Source of the DNA: Thermosipho sp. (in: thermotogales) | GTDB lineage: Bacteria; Thermotogota; Thermotogae; Thermotogales; Fervidobacteriaceae | Length of the DNA stretch: 64,000 nucleotides | Direction: 5' to 3' | Assembly: GCA_017656335.1 (NCBI GenBank) | Contig: JACDOA010000002.1 | Location: 248,001 to 312,000, forward strand | Part shown: piece by piece, positions 1-8,947 of the stretch | Layout of the letters: every line of letters begins with the position of its first letter | Numbering within the stretch: position 1 is the stretch's first letter | The notes under the pieces: model-generated | Seen by the model: only the letters and a program-made list of their open reading frames with translations | Told to the model about the DNA's origin: nothing | The model's database searches: none | Program-made: the position numbers and the translations under genes

Positions 1-2751
1 ATCAATTGTTGGTCTTAGACTTTTGCCTTCGATTACAACAGCATTCCATACATTACTTACCTCTCTTTCTGTCATATAACCTCCAGGATGCCTTTGAACT
101 TCTTTTATCCAATTCCATTGTTCAAGAATAACCTTTTTGTGATTTTCAGGAAAATAATCTAATTCCTTAAACGCAGAAATATTTGCAGTATTAAACATAT
201 ACTCTGGACCATATCTATTAACTAACATTCTTGCATATTTTACCTGAGTTTCTTTGGAAAGCCACCATTTTAAAAATGTCCAGGCTTGTTGCTTTTTATC
301 AGAATTTTGAAATATAACGTCAGCCCTATCACTTGCAACTTGATATCTTACAATTTCTCCTTTTTCATTTCTCACTCCTGGAGAAGGAGCAATATCCCAT
401 AGTCCGTATATTTCATCAGCTGCATTTGAAAGTAAAATATAGTTTGCAAAATCAGCTACACCAATTGGAATAAGGCCGTACCTAAAACTATTGTAAAAAC
501 TTGCAACCTGCTCAGGTAAACCATATATAGAAAATAAATCTGTCATTAACTCAAAACCTTTAACTGCTTTTTCTTCTCCAATAGCAGTTTTTAAACCATC
601 TTTGCTATATATTCTTCCTCCAGTCTGGAAAATAAATGGAGCTGTGGTATTAAAAAATTTTGTTGTTTGTTCACACATAGGAATAAAGAAATTCATGCCT
701 CTTCGTTGAAGCTCGGGAAGAATTTTTTTTACATCTTCCCAAGTTTGAGGAATTGGTACATCAAGTTTTTCTAAAATATCTTTTCTGTAAAACAAGATAT
801 AGAAATTCTGTGTTTCAGTAACTCCATAAATTTTGTCTTCTAAAATATAAGGTAATAAGGTTTCAAGATTATAATCATTTTTTAATGTATCAACAAAATC
901 TGGGAAAGCTGACAATGGGTATAGTGCTCCTCTTATTGCAAGATCAAAAGGAATCCAGCTACTTATACCAAGTGCAATATCAGGAGTGTTACCCGCAGCA
1001 CTTGCTAAAATCAATTTCTGCTCATTTTGCATTATTGAAAGTTTTACTTTTATTCCATACTTTCTTGTAAAATCTGAATCAATTAAGTACTGCAGTGTTT
1101 CAACATATTGAACTGGTCTATTCACCCATACGGAAAGTTCATCTTCAGATGTTTTTTCATATACAGAATAATACTCATTTTTGTTTGTAAATGACAAGAA
1201 CAATTTGTAAAGTTCTGCATATGAATTAATTAAAAACCTGCTTTCACTACTTTGAACAAAATCATCGTTTGAATAAATAAATATCTTATCAAGCCCCAAT
1301 GGCTGTTCCTTCAATGTCAAAGAAAGATTTGAAAGTCTTTGGGCAATTGAAGCAGCTCCTTCACTTAAAACATCCAAATAAAATGGAAGCCTTTCAGGTT
1401 CCTTTATAATTTCCCTGATAAGATCCGCTGCTACCATCATGTCTGAAATTGATGCCCTACCTTGCTCACCTAATATTTCTAATAAAGATTTGTATTCTTC
1501 CTCTAGTTCATCGGAAAGATTTTTTAAATCACTTACAACATTTGGCATATATTTTTCAATATTCCATGTTCTATTTGGGTCAAAATTATTTCCAATCAAC
1601 TTTCTAATATCAAGTCCTATATCCTGAATCTTTCTAACACTTTGTTGTAGAAATTTTATATATTCTTCAAAAGGGCCGGTTACAACCTCTAAAGTTAACA
1701 CATGCAGTCCTTTATCCAGATAAATATAATATGGTTTTGAATTATTTGAAAGGGTTTCAGTTGTCCATTTATAGCCAGTATAATTAAATGGGTAAAATTC
1801 CAATTCTTTAAATGGTATTTCTCCGTCTATTTTTATACTTCTGTATGAAGGTATACCTTTATTAACCGTTTGCTTATATCTAAAAGCTATTTTGTATAAA
1901 CCAGGATTTTCTATATTAAACACCCACATTATCTTCTGCCCTGAGGATGAAAATGTTTCTTCTAAAATATTGTTTAGTCTTTTTTTTGTAATTTCATATG
2001 GCGTAATTTCTGGTGTTTGCTCATTTCCAATACTAGATGTAAAATCTGATTTTAAAACTAAATCTTCAGCTTCTATCATTAAATTATCTTGTGAAAAATT
2101 ACTGAATTTCTTTATGTATTCATCGTAGCCAATCAATTTTTTAGGCTCAATAAGATAAATTCCTTTAATTGTAATATCTGATTTTAAATTTTTCAAATTC
2201 AATGAATTTCTTCCTTTTTTAAATTCAAAAATCAAAGGTTCTGATTCTATTCTTTTAGCATCTTCTAATATGCTGTACAAATCAATATTAACCCTGTATT
2301 GTTCTGGTACAACTTCGTTTCCGTATCTATCTAAAATTACCTCTGATTTGTCATAATAAGCATAATTATCTAAAAGAGCAAGAAAATTTCCGCCGCTACC
2401 ATCTGAAATTTCCAGAGAACCGTTGTTAGTGGTATTTGTGTTTATTGTGTAAATAATCAAAATATTGTATCTTCCTTCATTCTTCAAGTTAAATTCTACG
2501 GTAGTTGATTCATCGGTATGCAAAATAAAATTCCCTGTAAAAATAGGAATTTTTTTCATATTTTCAAAAAAAGAAAAATAATGTCTCAAGACATCTTCGG
2601 GCGCATTTTTTATATTTACTTGATTTTCTTTTATTGTATGAATATATTCAAAAAATTTCTGATAGCTATTTTTTCCTAGAAAAAATATCACTAGAGCAGT
2701 CAAAAAGGCACTTAGGAATGTAAGTCCAATAATTTTGATTAATTTTGACAC
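1..2751 (-). CDS. Membrane-anchored ABC sugar-binding protein with carbohydrate-binding-like insert (partial)
   Basis: The frame is open to the left edge, so the C-terminus is missing; 917 residues are visible. The GTG start at 2751 lies 8-9 nt after an AGGAG box. Residues about 5-23 form one hydrophobic segment without a lipobox, so the protein is probably membrane-anchored and faces the periplasm. Residues about 60-370 look beta-rich and include an IEAEDL stretch near 224, typical of the first strand of CBM6/CBM35-like modules. From about 535 the sequence resembles a family 1 extracellular solute-binding protein (TPDIALG, PQTWEDVKKILPEL, and an AWTFLKWW motif near the visible end). It follows a conventional binding-protein gene at short distance and is likely co-transcribed with it. 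The sugar cannot be named from sequence. Assignment to the solute-binding superfamily is secure; the CBM-like call is inference. Confidence 0.8.
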   Translation of the reverse strand, partial: MSKLIKIIGLTFLSAFLTALVIFFLGKNSYQKFFEYIHTIKENQVNIKNAPEDVLRHYFSFFENMKKIPIFTGNFILHTDESTTVEFNLKNEGRYNILIIYTINTNTTNNGSLEISDGSGGNFLALLDNYAYYDKSEVILDRYGNEVVPEQYRVNIDLYSILEDAKRIESEPLIFEFKKGRNSLNLKNLKSDITIKGIYLIEPKKLIGYDEYIKKFSNFSQDNLMIEAEDLVLKSDFTSSIGNEQTPEITPYEITKKRLNNILEETFSSSGQKIMWVFNIENPGLYKIAFRYKQTVNKGIPSYRSIKIDGEIPFKELEFYPFNYTGYKWTTETLSNNSKPYYIYLDKGLHVLTLEVVTGPFEEYIKFLQQSVRKIQDIGLDIRKLIGNNFDPNRTWNIEKYMPNVVSDLKNLSDELEEEYKSLLEILGEQGRASISDMMVAADLIREIIKEPERLPFYLDVLSEGAASIAQRLSNLSLTLKEQPLGLDKIFIYSNDDFVQSSESRFLINSYAELYKLFLSFTNKNEYYSVYEKTSEDELSVWVNRPVQYVETLQYLIDSDFTRKYGIKVKLSIMQNEQKLILASAAGNTPDIALGISSWIPFDLAIRGALYPLSAFPDFVDTLKNDYNLETLLPYILEDKIYGVTETQNFYILFYRKDILEKLDVPIPQTWEDVKKILPELQRRGMNFFIPMCEQTTKFFNTTAPFIFQTGGRIYSKDGLKTAIGEEKAVKGFELMTDLFSIYGLPEQVASFYNSFRYGLIPIGVADFANYILLSNAADEIYGLWDIAPSPGVRNEKGEIVRYQVASDRADVIFQNSDKKQQAWTFLKWWLSKETQVKYARMLVNRYGPEYMFNTANISAFKELDYFPENHKKVILEQWNWIKEVQRHPGGYMTEREVSNVWNAVVIEGKSLRPTID

Positions 2752-2780
2752 CTAACATACCTCCTGTAAATAATTAGAAG

Positions 2781-2802
2781 GGTCCCCGATAAATCGGGGA
2801 CC
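2781..2802 (-). terminator. GC-rich hairpin between two binding-protein genes
   Basis: A 9-bp perfect stem (GGTCCCCGA/TCGGGGACC) with a 4-nt loop lies 14 nt after the stop of the 467-aa binding protein. On the minus strand no U-run follows, so it fits an mRNA-stabilising or attenuating hairpin better than a full terminator. This arrangement is common after abundant binding-protein genes. Confidence 0.55.
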
Positions 2803-2815
2803 TATATTGTTTTTA

Positions 2816-4219
2816 TTACTCTACTTGTTTTCTAATTTCTGGAAAGTTCTTTTGGACTTCTTCTACCTGTTTTATAAACTCATTCCATGCTTCTTCAATG
2901 ATTTCATTTAATTTTTCTTCTGTCTCAGCTGCAATTGCTGCAGGTTCTGCTTCACCGCTTCTTATTTTCATCTCTGTTGGAATCATAACATCATTAATTG
3001 CTTGGAACCATCCTGGAATAACTTTCCACAAATCAACGTGAACAGTTTTATCAAGATTTTCAAGCATATATTTTACCCCGTTAGGTATAAAACTTGCTTC
3101 ATTAAATACTTCAAGGACATCTGGGTGCATCGTTGCTGGAACAAACCAGAATGGATTTCCAATCGCATCCGTTTCAGCAGTGACATATTTGAATTTTACA
3201 GCAACACCTTTGGGGTCATATGTTATGTATTTCAAAAATTTAAATGCTTCCTCTGGATACTTTGTTGTTGATGTCATAAATGCATAATTAATGTGAATGG
3301 GTTGTCTCATTCCAATTTCTGGATCCTGTGGTAAAGGATACATATCCATTTTCCATGGTAGTGATTTTAATCCTTCTTCATCCCAATCCCAGGTTCCTTT
3401 AAATCCCATTAAAATTTTCCCTTCAAAGAATGCATCGGAATCTTCTCCAAATTTTTTCTGATAATCATCTAATTCTCCTTGGTCTCTCAACTCTTGATTG
3501 AAAAGTGTTGAGGCATCAAGACCTGGTACCTTTCTCAACTTTTCTTGTAATTCTACAGCTCTGAGCCAGCCACCATTAGTTAAGTCAAATCTTTTTTTAT
3601 TAATATCAAAGCTCCAGAAAGAAGTATGATCACTGAGAACTGCAGCCATAAAAGCATCAAATTCCCAAAGATTATCAATTCCAGAGTATTCCCTTGTTGT
3701 AGCACGCCTTGCAAGGTTCATAAAAGTATTGATATCCCATTCATAACTTGGAACAGGAAGATTTAACTTTTCAAGTAAATCTAGATTTAAAACTATTGTA
3801 TTAAAATGAAGTCTTTCACCTAGGGCGTATGTTGTTCCTAAAAATTTGAATGCATTTTGCACTGAGTCTGGAACATATTTATAATCTGGATCATTTTGAA
3901 TGAATTCATCTAAAGGATATATCCAACCTTGAGAAATAGGATATACAATTGGTTCCCATGACTGGGCTATAACATCTGGAAACTTCTCACCAGAAGCTGC
4001 CTTTGCAGTTAAAAAGCTATTGATGATATCTCCAGATGTCCAAGGGATCTCAATTATCTGAATCTTTATATCAGGATTTTCTTTACTAAATTCTTGGGCA
4101 ATTTTTTCAAATATAGGAACATCCCATGTAAAAACTCCCACTGTAATAACTTTTTCAGAAATCCCAATTACGGACAACAAGATCAAAAATACTAGCAAAA
4201 ATACCTTTAAGTTTTTCAT
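2816..4219 (-). CDS. ABC transporter sugar-binding protein, family 1
   Basis: This 467-aa periplasmic solute-binding protein would deliver a sugar or oligosaccharide to an ABC permease. It has a cleavable signal peptide (MKNLKVFLLVFLILLSVIG, residues 1-19). Mature-domain features are typical of the family: the N-terminal ITVGVFTWD strand, FPDVIAQSWEP near 85-95, and a C-terminal helix with ATMHPDVLEVF. The ATG start follows a GGAGGG box. It is the first gene of a minus-strand operon with the large binding protein downstream; no permease or ATPase gene is in the window. Expression is probably repressed by a LacI-family regulator at the operator at 4336-4353. Family assignment is firm; the substrate is unknown. 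Confidence 0.9.
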   Translation of the reverse strand: MKNLKVFLLVFLILLSVIGISEKVITVGVFTWDVPIFEKIAQEFSKENPDIKIQIIEIPWTSGDIINSFLTAKAASGEKFPDVIAQSWEPIVYPISQGWIYPLDEFIQNDPDYKYVPDSVQNAFKFLGTTYALGERLHFNTIVLNLDLLEKLNLPVPSYEWDINTFMNLARRATTREYSGIDNLWEFDAFMAAVLSDHTSFWSFDINKKRFDLTNGGWLRAVELQEKLRKVPGLDASTLFNQELRDQGELDDYQKKFGEDSDAFFEGKILMGFKGTWDWDEEGLKSLPWKMDMYPLPQDPEIGMRQPIHINYAFMTSTTKYPEEAFKFLKYITYDPKGVAVKFKYVTAETDAIGNPFWFVPATMHPDVLEVFNEASFIPNGVKYMLENLDKTVHVDLWKVIPGWFQAINDVMIPTEMKIRSGEAEPAAIAAETEEKLNEIIEEAWNEFIKQVEEVQKNFPEIRKQVE

Positions 4220-4327
4220 ATTCTCCCTCCTTAAATTGAAAAAATTAAATTAAAAACCAAGAAGAATTTTCATATAATTTACTTATTTTTATGCTTTCTA
4301 AATCTTTAAAATTATTAATCTATGAGA

Positions 4328-4333
4328 ATTATA
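4328..4333 (-). promoter_or_regulatory. Promoter -10 box of the sugar-binding operon
   Basis: A consensus TATAAT reads on the minus strand. The -35 region is weak (TTCTTA, about 18 nt upstream). This places transcription start near 4321 with a leader of about 100 nt. The operator palindrome lies inside the spacer. Confidence 0.6.
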
Positions 4334-4335
4334 TC

Positions 4336-4353
4336 TATGTAACGCGTTACATA
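4336..4353. promoter_or_regulatory. LacI-type operator palindrome
   Basis: TATGTAACGCGTTACATA is a perfect 18-bp palindrome with the central CG dinucleotide typical of LacI/GalR-family operators. It sits immediately upstream of the -10 box of the sugar-binding operon, where a bound repressor would block RNA polymerase. The cognate regulator is not certain; one LacI-family gene is in the window at 13233. Confidence 0.75.
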
Positions 4354-4702
4354 AGAAACTATGTAATTCGTGTTTTTTTAAGATTATATACTAAAAATTA
4401 TATCTTGGTCGATTTAAATATATATTATAAATAAAAACTGTGATATAATACAAAAAAAGAGATTTAAAGGCAGGTTTAAAAACGATCAAAAATTGCACCT
4501 AATGATGTAACAGTTTAAGTATTATTTTAAGAAATTCTTCAAAAAAGACTATAAGTTTATTATACTTCACCAAAACTAAAGAAAAAGGAGAAAATACAAA
4601 TCAACAAAATCGTTTTAATAAATTCAAAGATAAACTTTTTTAAATAACTTTAATTAAAAAGCAATATTACATAATTAATGTCGGAAATAAGGGGAGAAAT
4701 TC
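4354..4702. other. A+T-rich intergenic region
   Basis: No coding frame stands out. A TATAAT on the plus strand at 4444-4449 could be a -10 box for the pilin-like gene at 4703, but no convincing -35 accompanies it. An AAGGAG box near 4586 is not followed by a usable reading frame. Confidence 0.4.
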
Positions 4703-5236
4703 GTGAAGAAAGGATTTACTCTTATAGAGTTATCAATTGCTCTTGCAATAATTGCAATAATTGGTGCATTACTATCAATAATTATAGTTAACTACCCAAA
4801 AAAAATCGAAAACACTTATATAAATGTATTACATGAAAATCAAAAAGTTTTAATGGAAGCAGTTGTTTCAATAGTTTTTGATGAAAATCTTCCATCATAT
4901 TTAAGCACAGATCAAAACAAATTGAGGCAAGCTTTGAGAGACAAGCTTAAAGATACAGAGATAGAAATTTATAACCCCCTTACAAAAGATAATTCAATCA
5001 TTGCTACAACCGAAACACGATATCACGATAGTGCAGCAGTTATTATCTCTAAAAGAAAAACTACAATTAAAACCGCTATTAATAATCCCAAAAAATATCT
5101 TTATCCTCTTAACGCTTCAGAAAATGCAAAAAAGAAATTTGATGGTGCACTAATTATACTTATTTGTGAAGATGGATATATTTTCTATGGATATCTCCAT
5201 GGAAAAGTATTAAATATAGAAACAATGAGGTTCTAA
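4703..5236 (+). CDS. Type IV pilin-like prepilin protein
   Basis: A 177-aa protein beginning with a class III prepilin leader: MKKG|FTLIELS, with the invariant Gly-1/Phe+1 cleavage site and Glu+5, followed by a hydrophobic helix of about 22 residues. The rest (YPKKIENTYINVL onward) is a soluble head domain I do not recognise. The GTG start is preceded by GGGGAG. It should be processed by PilD-type peptidase and assembled into a type IV pilus or a pseudopilus for secretion or DNA uptake. Two more pilin genes lie on the opposite strand at 6308-7272. Role as pilin is firm; major or minor status is unknown. Confidence 0.85.
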   Translation: MKKGFTLIELSIALAIIAIIGALLSIIIVNYPKKIENTYINVLHENQKVLMEAVVSIVFDENLPSYLSTDQNKLRQALRDKLKDTEIEIYNPLTKDNSIIATTETRYHDSAAVIISKRKTTIKTAINNPKKYLYPLNASENAKKKFDGALIILICEDGYIFYGYLHGKVLNIETMRF

Positions 5237-5249
5237 ATAACTACTTTAT

Positions 5250-5775
5250 TCAAGTTGTTATTTTGACTGATGTTTCTTTAATAATCAAACTTTCAATCCT
5301 GGGATTTTTTATTTCATCAATAATTTTAATATATTTTCTACAAGGCTTCTTTCTTATTTTCTTAAACTCTATCCTTTGCTTTACTGTATTCCTCCAAAAT
5401 TATATATTCTATCCCTGAAGCTAATTTAATATCTGCTATTAAAACTTTTTTGGGCATATTAATCCATACAGAGAATTTGGTATAAGATGTACATGTCTAC
5501 TTTCACATTAACAGAAAATTAAGAGTAAATTTTGTTTTAATTTCACAAAATTCCATATTATTAGTTGAGTATTCAACTAATTCTTTAAACATTTATATTT
5601 CAGGTACCGTTCTTTTTTAACTTGTTGTTTAATTCCGAGAAGTTTTTTGTGAAAACTTTTTTTATTCTAAAATTTTACTTTTTCTTTGTTAATAATATGT
5701 ATTCATGCACCAGCGTTATTCAAAGACACCTGAAATGCTAGGGTTTCTAATGTTGATTTTCCAGTTTTAAGAAGA
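5250..5775 (-). pseudogene. Decayed protein-coding gene of unknown family
   Basis: The minus strand holds consecutive coding-like stretches in shifting frames, broken by stops. In order they include TGKSTLETLAFQVSLNNAGA (about 5773-5714), FHKKLLGIKQQVKKERYLKY, MEFCEIKTKFTLNF, FSVWINMPKKVLIADIKLA and IIDEIKNPRIESLIIKE, ending in a stop at 5250. Codon choice and amphipathic character look like real protein, so I read it as a gene inactivated by several frameshifts. I do not recognise the family and no intact copy is in the window. Confidence 0.5.
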
Positions 5776-5811
5776 TTTACAATGTTGTATAATTTAATTG
5801 AAGGTGCGGTA

Positions 5812-6189
5812 ATGGATTTAAAATCGTTAAAAAGAATAGCACTTGTTGGGGCGACAAAAAACAAAGAAAAGGTTGGAAATATTATTTTAAGAGATCTAAC
5901 TAAGAAGGGTTATGAGGTAATTCCTGTTACACCAAAAGATGATGAAGTTGAAGGAATTAAAACTGTAAATAAGGTTGAAAATCTTCCAAAAGATATTGAT
6001 TCAATTGTTTTTGTTGTACCACCAAAAATAGGAATTGAAGTTACAAAAGAAACAATTAATTCTGGATTTAAAAACCTTTGGTATCAGCCAGGGACATATT
6101 CAGCTGAAATCGAAAAAATTTTATCTAAAAATGATATTAAAGCTATTCATGATATTTGTATATTGGTTGAAACAAGTAAAGTGCTATGA
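5812..6189 (+). CDS. CoA-binding domain protein (YccU-like)
   Basis: A 125-aa single-domain Rossmann-fold protein of the CoA_binding family: LKRIALVGATKNKEKVGN near the N-terminus, then IPVTPKDDEVEGIK and SIVFVVPP. The family resembles the N-terminal domain of succinyl-CoA synthetase alpha; its cellular role is poorly defined. I chose the ATG at 5812, which follows GAAGGTG, over an in-frame ATG at 5782; a TATAAT at 5788-5793 lies between them and may be the promoter, which would exclude the earlier start. It stands alone between pilin genes. The family is firm; the function is open. Confidence 0.8.
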   Translation: MDLKSLKRIALVGATKNKEKVGNIILRDLTKKGYEVIPVTPKDDEVEGIKTVNKVENLPKDIDSIVFVVPPKIGIEVTKETINSGFKNLWYQPGTYSAEIEKILSKNDIKAIHDICILVETSKVL

Positions 6190-6307
6190 TGGCAAGTCAA
6201 AAAAGCTTTGATTGGATTGAAATTTTTAATTTCTCTAGGAAATAATAAATTAAAAATCAAAAAAAAGAACATTAATGAAATCAAAGTTTTTAAAAAATTT
6301 TTTAATA

Positions 6308-6727
6308 TTACCATTTTCCCAATTTTAACCTAATAAACAAAATATTTCCAGTTGACTGAATAAACGGATATTTTTCATGAACTAATTCGGTTGAAATATC
6401 CTCTCCAAAATAAACTGATTCTAAAACAAAATAATTTTCAAATTCAGTAGATGAAATACTATATTTAGAAAGATCCTCTTCTTTTAAACTACTATCTAAG
6501 TATGATTTGTTTTCTAACAAATTTATTGAAATCTCTGTAAAATTTTCTGGTTTTTCTGTGTAATAATATGTTTCTCCTGCATTAATAAGGTTTCTTATAT
6601 TTCTCCCTATTTGTGTTGCTCTTGCTCTTTTTACTGCATTTAACGCTATTGGAATTGAAACCGTTAACAAAAAACCAATTATAGCCATAACAACAATGAG
6701 TTCCATCAAAGTAAAACCTTTTTTCAT
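6308..6727 (-). CDS. Type IV pilin-like prepilin protein
   Basis: A 139-aa prepilin with leader MKKG|FTLMELIVV (cleavage after Gly-4, Glu+5), a hydrophobic N-terminal helix, then AVKRARATQIGRNIRNLIN, shared with the neighbouring pilin (AVRKAKATQVAENIRNIK). The head domain is acidic and about 90 residues. The ATG at 6727 follows a GGGGG box; the upstream in-frame ATG at 6757 would add ten residues before the leader and is rejected. It is paralogous to the gene at 6850, from which it is separated by a terminator, and it has its own candidate promoter. Confidence 0.87.
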   Translation of the reverse strand: MKKGFTLMELIVVMAIIGFLLTVSIPIALNAVKRARATQIGRNIRNLINAGETYYYTEKPENFTEISINLLENKSYLDSSLKEEDLSKYSISSTEFENYFVLESVYFGEDISTELVHEKYPFIQSTGNILFIRLKLGKW

Positions 6728-6768
6728 ATAATCCCCCACATTCAGAAAAAAAAACATTAACTTATTTA

Positions 6769-6797
6769 ATTATATTTTATCACATTTATAAGACAAA
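6769..6797 (-). promoter_or_regulatory. Promoter of the 139-aa pilin gene
   Basis: TTTGTC (6792-6797), a 17-nt spacer and TATAAT (6769-6774) read on the minus strand. The -10 box is consensus and the spacing ideal; the -35 box is weak. It lies just after the terminator of the preceding pilin gene. Confidence 0.5.
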
Positions 6798-6827
6798 GAA
6801 AAAATAAAGTCCCCTTTCGGGGACTTT
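6797..6827 (-). terminator. Intrinsic terminator of the 140-aa pilin gene
   Basis: AAAGTCCCC-GAAA-GGGGACTTT forms a 9-bp stem with a GNRA tetraloop (6806-6827), followed on the minus strand by a U-rich tract. A typical strong terminator downstream of the pilin stop at 6850. Confidence 0.85.
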
Positions 6828-6849
6828 AAAGTGAGAAATTTTTATCAAA

Positions 6850-7272
6850 TTACCACCATTTTTGGATAGTTAAAGTGGCCACTGCAAGATTAGAAGCTTC
6901 CACAACATCTTGAGAAACCTTTGCAACTTCAGCGGGATCAATATCAGTTCCTGTATAAACAATATCTATTGCATAAACGCCTACATCAGTTTGAGTAGCA
7001 CCCCATATCTCATAATAATCACCAGGTGAAGAATTCAGATATCCTGTATTCACCAATGAGGCCACACTAAGATCCGTAAGATCTTCATCCTGTTGAATAT
7101 TTACATAACTTTCTACAGCCGCTTTAATATTTCTTATGTTTTCAGCTACTTGTGTTGCTTTTGCTTTTCTAACAGCATTCAAAGCAATCGGTGTAACAAC
7201 AGCCATCAAAGCTGCAATAATAGCAAGAACAATTAATAACTCAATAAGTGTAAAACCCTTTCTCATTTTCAT
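6850..7272 (-). CDS. Type IV pilin-like prepilin protein, probable major pilin
   Basis: A 140-aa prepilin: MKMRKG|FTLIELL leader, Glu+5, hydrophobic helix, then a small head domain with the motif DVGVYAIDIVYTGTDI. Start at 7272 because it follows a GGAGGTGGG box; the open frame extends 33 codons upstream without a ribosome binding site. It has a good promoter (7306-7335) and a strong terminator, so it is a monocistronic, probably well-expressed gene; this, and its compact pilin form, suggest a major pilin. That role is inference. Confidence 0.88.
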   Translation of the reverse strand: MKMRKGFTLIELLIVLAIIAALMAVVTPIALNAVRKAKATQVAENIRNIKAAVESYVNIQQDEDLTDLSVASLVNTGYLNSSPGDYYEIWGATQTDVGVYAIDIVYTGTDIDPAEVAKVSQDVVEASNLAVATLTIQKWW

Positions 7273-7305
7273 ATAACCCACCTCCCACATAGTTTTCTTG
7301 ATACT

Positions 7306-7335
7306 ATTATAACACATAAAAACAGTTTGATGCAA
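7306..7335 (-). promoter_or_regulatory. Promoter of the 140-aa pilin gene
   Basis: TTGCAT (7330-7335), an 18-nt spacer and TATAAT (7306-7311) on the minus strand put the transcript start near 7299, about 27 nt before the start codon. Good sigma-70-type match. Confidence 0.65.
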
Positions 7336-7550
7336 AATCTTTATATTTTTATTATTATAAATTAAAAACACAATCTAAAAAACCTCATAAATAAATGTTT
7401 CAACAACATTCTAATGTTTTATTATTCTTTCCACTTTTCTTTACTAAAGCATAAAATCAAAACGACTAATTTAATTGAAACTAAGCTTTATAAATTATCT
7501 TCAAGTGAAATAATTCCTTTAATTTAAATTATACAACTTTAAATTCAAAT

Positions 7551-7578
7551 TTCAAAATCAAACAATAAGTGATAGAAT
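7551..7578 (+). promoter_or_regulatory. glyA: Possible glyA promoter
   Basis: TTCAAA (7551-7556), a 16-nt spacer and TAGAAT (7573-7578), about 35 nt before the glyA start. Both boxes are imperfect. No riboswitch-like structure is evident in the upstream 240 nt. Confidence 0.35.
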
Positions 7579-7613
7579 AAAAGTAATCAGAGTAAATAAA
7601 AGGAGGTTTTAAA

Positions 7614-8888
7614 ATGTGGGAAAATGTAAAAAACACAGATCCAGAAATATATGAAGTTTTGATAAAAGAATGGGAAAGACAAGAATACGGCCTTGAATTA
7701 ATTGCATCGGAAAACTTTGCATCTTTAGCTGTAATTGAAGCTATGGGAAGTCTTCTTACAAACAAATACGCTGAAGGTTATCCCGGAAGAAGGTACTACG
7801 GAGGCTGTGAATGGGTTGATGAAGCAGAACGACTTGCAAGAAACAGAGCAAAAGAACTTTTTAACGTAAAATACGCAAATGTTCAACCCCATTCTGGTTC
7901 TCAAGCTAACATGGGAGCATATTTTGCCGTTGCAAAACCAGGAGATACTTTAATGGGTATGTCATTAAGTCACGGAGGACATCTAACTCATGGTGCGTCA
8001 GTTAATTTTTCAGGACAAATATACAATGTAGTCCAATATGGAGTTGACCCACAAACAGAAGTAATAAACTACGATATGGTTAGAGACCTTGCTCTTACAC
8101 ATAAACCTAAAATAATTGTAGCTGGAGGTAGTGCCTACTCAAGAATAATTGATTTTAAAAAATTCAGAGAAATAGCTGATGAAGTTGGAGCATATCTTGT
8201 GGTTGATATGGCACACTTTGCCGGGCTTGTAGCAGCCGGAATTTATCCAAATCCAGCTGAATATGCCCACATTGTCACAAGCACAACACACAAAACACTA
8301 AGAGGCCCTCGAGGAGGCCTTATATTAACAAATGATAAAGAAATATATAAAGCAATAAATAAGAGCATTTTCCCTGGAATACAGGGGGGACCACTAATGC
8401 ATGTAATTGCTGCAAAAGCTGTTTGCTTTAAAGAAGCTTTAACAGATGAATTTAAAGAATATCAAAAACAGGTTGTTAAAAATGCAAAAAAACTTGCTGA
8501 AGAACTTGAAAAAAGAGGTCTTAGGATTGTTTCTGATGGTACTGATACTCATTTAATGCTTGTTGATTTAAATCCTCTCAATGTAACTGGAAAAGCTGCT
8601 GAAATAGCTCTCGGAAAGTGCCATATCACAGTTAACAAAAATACAATTCCGAACGAAACTAGGAGTCCTTTTGTTGCTAGTGGAATAAGACTTGGAACAC
8701 CTGCACTTACTACGAGAGGCATGAAAGAGAAAGAAATGGAAGAAATCGCTGAATTAATAGTAGAAGTACTTAAAAATGTAAGAGATGAAGATGGAAATGT
8801 ACCAGATGAAATAATTGAAAAAGTTCAAAAACAGGTTTTAGACCTTTGTAAAAGATTTCCACTATATGAAGGTAAAATAAAGTTATAA
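7614..8888 (+). CDS. glyA: Serine hydroxymethyltransferase
   Basis: This cytoplasmic PLP enzyme interconverts serine and glycine with tetrahydrofolate, supplying one-carbon units. The 424-aa length is normal. Diagnostic features: ELIASENF near 28-35, [12 protein letters not shown] near 53-64, [10 protein letters not shown] with Asp198 and His201, and the PLP-lysine motif [14 protein letters not shown] with Lys227. The ATG follows AAAGGAGG at optimal distance. It is monocistronic, with a strong terminator behind it. The identification is unambiguous. Confidence 0.98.
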   Translation: MWENVKNTDPEIYEVLIKEWERQEYGLELIASENFASLAVIEAMGSLLTNKYAEGYPGRRYYGGCEWVDEAERLARNRAKELFNVKYANVQPHSGSQANMGAYFAVAKPGDTLMGMSLSHGGHLTHGASVNFSGQIYNVVQYGVDPQTEVINYDMVRDLALTHKPKIIVAGGSAYSRIIDFKKFREIADEVGAYLVVDMAHFAGLVAAGIYPNPAEYAHIVTSTTHKTLRGPRGGLILTNDKEIYKAINKSIFPGIQGGPLMHVIAAKAVCFKEALTDEFKEYQKQVVKNAKKLAEELEKRGLRIVSDGTDTHLMLVDLNPLNVTGKAAEIALGKCHITVNKNTIPNETRSPFVASGIRLGTPALTTRGMKEKEMEEIAELIVEVLKNVRDEDGNVPDEIIEKVQKQVLDLCKRFPLYEGKIKL

Positions 8889-8896
8889 AAAGAAAA

Positions 8897-8930
8897 ATCC
8901 CCCGCATTCGGTATTTGCGGGGGATTATTT
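8897..8930. terminator. Bidirectional terminator between glyA and tsf
   Basis: A 10-bp stem ATCCCCCGCA/TGCGGGGGAT (8897-8906 and 8916-8925) with a 9-nt loop has U-rich flanks on both strands. It lies between the convergent glyA and tsf stops and can serve both. Confidence 0.85.
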
Positions 8931-8947
8931 ATATATCCTAATCTCTA

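Noticed and set aside
7372-7613. Glycine riboswitch before glyA
   Set aside because: The leader after the candidate promoter is only about 30 nt and lacks conserved aptamer features.
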